This document shows positions 32,195 to 34,969 of a stretch of 34,969 bases of DNA, piece after piece. The stretch is taken from positions 1 to 34,969 of the forward strand of contig JAEWFG010000352.1 in NCBI GenBank assembly GCA_023388935.1. Direction: 5' to 3'. The notes below the pieces were generated by a model. The model was given only the letters and a program-made list of their open reading frames with translations. It had not been told where the DNA came from and did not search any database. Within the stretch, counting starts at the first letter, position 1. Every line of letters begins with the position of its first letter. Origin of the DNA: Pseudomonadota bacterium. GTDB taxonomy: Bacteria > Pseudomonadota > Alphaproteobacteria > Rhizobiales > Xanthobacteraceae. A program made the position numbers and the translations under genes.

Positions 32195-32249
32195 AAATGC
32201 CGCGCAGAAGTGGCATTGTTCGGCACGAGTGGCCCCAGAGACCCAAGTC

Positions 32250-32623
32250 ATGTCGCGCGCGAGCGTCAAATCGCTTCCTCAACTGAGTCTTCGGATCGAC
32301 CTCGACAGCGAGGATCGGATCGGACCCGGCAAGATCGCGCTTCTGGAGCAGATTCGCGAGCACGGCTCGATCTCGCAGCCGGCCGAGCCATGGACATGTC
32401 CTACAAGCGCGCCTGGGACCTCGTCGACGAGATCAACCGCATCTGCGGACATGCCGCGGTCGAACCGCAGGCCGGCGGCAAGAATGGCGGCGGCGCGATG
32501 CTCACGCCCTTTGGCGAGGGGCTGGTCGCACGCTATCGCAAGATCGAGCGCGACGCCGCGCGCGCCGTGCGCAAGGAACTCGAGGCGCTCAGGAGCGACA
32601 TCGCGCGTTCGCGCAAATCCTGA
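32250..32623 (+). pseudogene. ModE-type winged-helix regulator, frameshifted
   Basis: The N-terminal winged-helix part of a ModE-like molybdate-dependent regulator (single-domain type, without the molybdate-binding TOBE domains). Frame one gives MSRASVKSLPQLSLRI, then RIGPGKIALLEQIREHGSISQ; the continuation RAMDMSYKRAWDLVDEINR, GGKNGGGAMLTPFGE and the C-terminal helix lie in another frame. The break is at about 32376-32383 (CAGCCGGCCGAG). The span is 374 bases, one less than the 375 for a 124-residue protein, so a single base is missing. Genuine inactivation and a sequencing error are both possible. A Mo-box-like site lies upstream. No modABC genes are present. Confidence 0.8.
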
Positions 32624-32683
32624 CTGGCGCGGGCCGGCGGCTCCTGATTGCCGCCGTTGACGCTTGAGAGGATCGATCCACGC

Positions 32684-33268
32684 TCAGCCGTGACTGACCT
32701 CCTTGCGGTGCGCGTGCTCGGCAAGGCGATCGACCCAGGCGATGCCGATCGCCGAGACGATGAAGGTCAGGTGGATCAGCACCTGCCACATCACGCCGCT
32801 TTCGGTGAAATTGCCCCGCGTCGTGCCGAGATTGCCCGCCTCGATGAAGGTCCTGAGCAGCGATATCGAGGAGATGCCGATGATCGCCATGGCGAGCTTG
32901 ATCTTGAGCACGCTGGCGTTGACGTGGCTCAGCCATTCCGGCTCGTCCGGATGGCCACGCAGGTTCAGGCGGGAGACGAAGGTCTCGTAGCCACCGACGA
33001 TCACCATCACGAGCAGGTTCGAGATCATGACGACGTCGATCAGCCCGAGAACGGTGAGCATGATCTGCTGCTCGTTGACGTCGGACCAGTGCACGGCGAG
33101 ATGCCAGAGTTCTTTCAGGAACAGCAGCACATAGACTGCCTGCGCCACGATGAGGCCGACATAGAGCGGCAGCTGCAGCCAGCGGGAGCCGAAGATCAGT
33201 TGGGGAAACAGCCCGATCCGCGGCGGCGACGCAAGGCGGGCTGAAGGTGCTTTCGGTTCAGACGTCAT
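32684..33268 (-). CDS. UPF0114 (YqhA-type) membrane protein
   Basis: A 194-residue member of the UPF0114/TIGR00645 family. After about 25 hydrophilic residues it has four hydrophobic segments (about 30-52, 70-92, 120-140 and 160-178), with the family string SRWLQLPLYVGLIVAQ and the loop VGGYETFVSRL. The function is not established. The ATG at 33268 has GGAG 6 bases upstream. It lies 34 bases after the TerC gene on the same strand, suggesting one transcript with TerB and TerC. Confidence 0.9.
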   Translation of the reverse strand: MTSEPKAPSARLASPPRIGLFPQLIFGSRWLQLPLYVGLIVAQAVYVLLFLKELWHLAVHWSDVNEQQIMLTVLGLIDVVMISNLLVMVIVGGYETFVSRLNLRGHPDEPEWLSHVNASVLKIKLAMAIIGISSISLLRTFIEAGNLGTTRGNFTESGVMWQVLIHLTFIVSAIGIAWVDRLAEHAHRKEVSHG

Positions 33269-33302
33269 TGATCACTCCGGATTGCAGACAGGAATTGTCG
33301 CC

Positions 33303-33941
33303 TCAGAGACCCGCGATCACAGGCGCGAGCTCGAGCGAGCCGCGGTAGATCATCTCGAAGGCGACGTAAACGATGATGGCAAGTCCGATATAGGCGATCC
33401 AGCGCTGCTTCTGCAGCACGCGACCGAGCAGGTCCGCGGCAACGCCCATCAGTGCGACCGACAGCAAGAGGCCGAAGGCGAGGATGTAGGGATGCTCGCG
33501 CGCGGCACCCGCCACCGCGAGCACGTTGTCGAGCGACATCGAGACGTCAGCAGCGACGATCTGCGCCGCAGCCTGGCCGAAGGTCTTGCACGGCGCGGGA
33601 GCAGCGTTTCCGCCGCCACCATGGCTGAACGCAAGCTGGCTGGAGTGCGCGGTCTGCTCGCGCAGCTCACGCCACATCTTCCAGCACACCCACAGCAGTA
33701 GCACGCCGCCGGCGAGCAGCAGGCCGATCACCTGCAGGAGCTGCGTCGCCACACCGGCAAAGACGATGCGCAGAGCCGTCGCTGCGACGATGCCGACGAC
33801 AATGGCGCGCCGGCGCTGCTCGGCCGGCAGGCCGGCGGCAGCGAGGCCGATGACGACGGCGTTGTCGCCGGCAAGCACAAGGTCGATCAGGACGACCTGG
33901 AACAGCGCGGACAGCGCATCGGCGGTGATGAATTCAGTCAT
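33303..33941 (-). CDS. TerC-family integral membrane protein (YjbE type)
   Basis: A 212-residue polytopic protein of the TerC family. Two acidic intramembrane motifs are diagnostic: DLVLAGDNAVVIGLA at about residues 20-34 and ADVSMSLDNVLAVAGA in the second half. TerC relatives are linked with tellurite resistance, manganese efflux and metal loading of secreted proteins; the subset with about 210-230 residues is called YjbE. A histidine/glycine-rich loop (HGGGGNAAPAPCK) separates the two halves. It starts six bases after the TerB stop. The assignment to the family is firm; the substrate is inferred to be a divalent metal such as Mn2+. Confidence 0.92.
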   Translation of the reverse strand: MTEFITADALSALFQVVLIDLVLAGDNAVVIGLAAAGLPAEQRRRAIVVGIVAATALRIVFAGVATQLLQVIGLLLAGGVLLLWVCWKMWRELREQTAHSSQLAFSHGGGGNAAPAPCKTFGQAAAQIVAADVSMSLDNVLAVAGAAREHPYILAFGLLLSVALMGVAADLLGRVLQKQRWIAYIGLAIIVYVAFEMIYRGSLELAPVIAGL

Positions 33942-33947
33942 GATTGA

Positions 33948-34394
33948 TCAGCTTGTCGCGCTCGGGCCGACCTGCTTTGCGCGCGGCAATGCCAGCGTCA
34001 GCAGGCGCAACAGCTTGATCGCCTGGACCTCGTGCGGGTGAATGTCCTCGTCCGCGGCCGCAACGCGCTCCGACAGCTCCATCAGATGCGCTGAGAGCGG
34101 CAGATCCGAGACCGGCCGCAGCGTGTTGATCACCACATTGGCAAAGTCCGGCTCCTCGAGCCGCTTGGCCAGCTCGTCGAACATCGCAAACAGCCTGTCG
34201 TCACCGATCTGCGGCGCCAATCCGCGATCCCTGATGAAACGGATCACCTCGTCGCGCTCGACCGGCGAGACGCGCCGATCAGCCACGGCGACGAGCGCGC
34301 CGGCAATGACCAGCGCGACCGCAGCCTGCTCGTTCAGGCTGGACGGTTCGGTGATCTCGAGTTCGATCGGGTTTGAAAAGGCGGCGTCAGACAT
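33948..34394 (-). CDS. TerB-family tellurite-resistance-like protein
   Basis: A 148-residue soluble, mostly helical protein of the TerB fold. It shows the family pattern of an acidic, metal-binding turn: VADRRVSPVERDEV (about 37-50) and the symmetric AAADEDIHPHEVQAIKLL (about 110-127). TerB proteins bind metal at these acidic turns and associate with membrane TerC. The ATG at 34394 has GAGGAG 6 bases upstream. The TerC gene follows after six bases, so the pair is an operon. The first 20 residues are variable. Confidence 0.85.
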   Translation of the reverse strand: MSDAAFSNPIELEITEPSSLNEQAAVALVIAGALVAVADRRVSPVERDEVIRFIRDRGLAPQIGDDRLFAMFDELAKRLEEPDFANVVINTLRPVSDLPLSAHLMELSERVAAADEDIHPHEVQAIKLLRLLTLALPRAKQVGPSATS

Positions 34395-34925
34395 CGATGC
34401 TCCTCAACATTGCGAAATGGCCGCACGGAGCTGCGATGGAGACGATTCGTCGGAGAAAACAAAGAGGGCCCGACGACCAGCCGATCCATCGCATTCGCGC
34501 GGGACAGGTCATCCGACATCACGAGGTTTGCCGGCATTGCCGACGGCCTCGCCAGAGGGGCCCGGATTCTTGTTGTTGTCAGAGATAAAGCCGGATCAGC
34601 TGGAATCAAGGCGACAAGCCTGCGACCAGCAGCCGCATCGGGTTCCACGTTATGGTCTCGTGTCCCGGACGCGCTGCAACGCGTCAGCGTTGCGGTGCAG
34701 AGCCGGGACCCAGAAGGCTACGCAGTTCGCTGCTGCATGGGCCCCGGCTCTGCAGCGCATCGCTAAGTGGCGCTGCGCTGCGTCCGGGGCACGAGACCAT
34801 AGTTTTGGCACGCAACTGCATCAAACCCGGCATTGCGAGCGTAGCGAAGATTCCATGGGGAGTGGATAGCGACCAAGTCTGAGGCCAGACTGAGGTTGCA
34901 AAATCCATCCAACCTGGAGACGACG
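34395..34925. other. Non-coding interval with palindromic repeats
   Basis: 531 bases between TerB and the last partial gene. Apart from the nested palindrome at 34651-34801, it contains a half-copy of a GCGAGCGTAGCGAAG-type repeat string at about 34836-34850. No credible gene is visible; open frames through the palindromes are by-products of their base composition. Confidence 0.6.
34651..34801. repeat. Nested palindromic repeat element (about 150 bp)
   Basis: Outer arms 34651-34672 and 34780-34801 are 22 bp long with one mismatch (starting TATGGTCTCGTG). Inner arms 34696-34707 and 34743-34754 (TGCAGAGCCGGG) are perfect over 12 bp. Elements with the GTCTCGTGTCCCGGACGCG string are common intergenic repeats in Bradyrhizobium as I recall, so this is probably a dispersed, REP-type or miniature element. 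Confidence 0.8.
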
Positions 34926-34969
34926 ATGTTGCTCGATCATCCTTCCGACGGACTGGCCGCTATCCGCAC
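34926..34969 (+). CDS. 5' end of an unidentified gene, cut by the window edge
   Basis: An ATG at 34926 preceded by GGAG seven bases upstream opens a frame that runs to the end of the window (MLLDHPSDGLAAIR). The ribosome-binding site and the stop-free frame suggest a real start, but only 14 residues are visible and I cannot name the product. Confidence 0.5.
   Translation, partial: MLLDHPSDGLAAIR

Larger units (their letters stand above)
31836..32249. other. Non-coding interval with gene remnant and Mo-box
   Basis: 414 bases between the small membrane protein and the damaged ModE-type gene. It contains a 9-bp inverted repeat with a 23-bp centre (TTGTCCGCA at 31908, TGCGGACAA at 31940), the remnant at about 32004-32100 and the Mo-box-like palindrome at 32173-32194. 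The rest shows nothing recognisable. Confidence 0.6.

Noticed and set aside
34334..34648. Minus-strand frame of 104 codons upstream of TerB
   Set aside because: It overlaps the TerB start, has no ribosome-binding site and shows no recognisable sequence.
1..34969. tRNA, rRNA, CRISPR array, insertion sequence or prophage
   Set aside because: No cloverleaf with a GGTTCGAATCC arm, no rRNA-like stretch, no regularly spaced direct repeats, and no transposase or integrase motifs were seen.

Overview
The window reads as chromosomal DNA of an alphaproteobacterium of the Bradyrhizobium type. It has uniformly high GC, tightly packed genes with ATGA overlaps, a class II DAHP synthase, a CimA-type citramalate synthase, a DUF2865 protein, a cytochrome oxidase cluster with the gene order of Bradyrhizobium coxMNOP, and palindromic repeats of the kind scattered through Bradyrhizobium and Rhodopseudomonas genomes. 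The genus is an inference from gene content. I see no rRNA, tRNA, CRISPR array, insertion sequence or prophage.

Layout. 124-4091 (minus): two tandem Kup potassium transporters. 4265-5892 (minus): a motA-motB stator pair without other flagellar genes. 6284-10822 (minus): an Atm1-type ABC exporter, then psd and pssA (phosphatidylethanolamine synthesis), then an RraA-family protein. 11024-12011: a LOG-family phosphoribohydrolase converging on a VOC protein, followed by a palindromic repeat. 12119-15703 (minus): a coupled run of cysS, a 37-aa membrane protein, a GNAT acetyltransferase and cimA, headed by two large inverted repeats. 16156-17779 (plus): two exported Cys-containing proteins. 17837-18745 (minus): a DUF2189 membrane protein. 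19288-23815 (plus): a five-gene alternative cytochrome c oxidase operon (subunits II, I, III-like, III, IV). 23908-27436 (minus): aroG-dgkA-nadE. 27617-28508: an alpha/beta hydrolase with an apparent N-terminal frameshift. 28512-30481 (minus): a QseBC/PmrAB-like two-component system, divergent from a DUF347 four-repeat membrane protein (30763-31554). 31572-31835: a small membrane protein. 31836-32623: a decayed molybdenum-regulatory locus (fragment of a substrate-binding-type regulator, a Mo-box-like palindrome, a frameshifted ModE-type regulator). 32684-34394 (minus): TerB-TerC-UPF0114. 34395-34925: a nested palindromic repeat in non-coding DNA. 34926 to the end: the first codons of an unidentified plus-strand gene.

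Most genes are core metabolism and envelope functions. The most informative non-routine signals are: (1) two copies of one direct-repeat operator, one facing each way, between the two-component system and the DUF347 gene; (2) the Mo-box plus two damaged molybdate-type regulators; (3) two adjacent inverted repeats of nearly identical geometry immediately upstream of cysS; (4) a conserved-looking 37-aa membrane protein coupled to cysS; (5) a perfect 16-bp palindrome in the long non-coding leader of the cox operon. No clear novel defence or biosynthetic system is present. Start sites were chosen by ribosome-binding sites and family N-termini where these were visible; no database search was possible.
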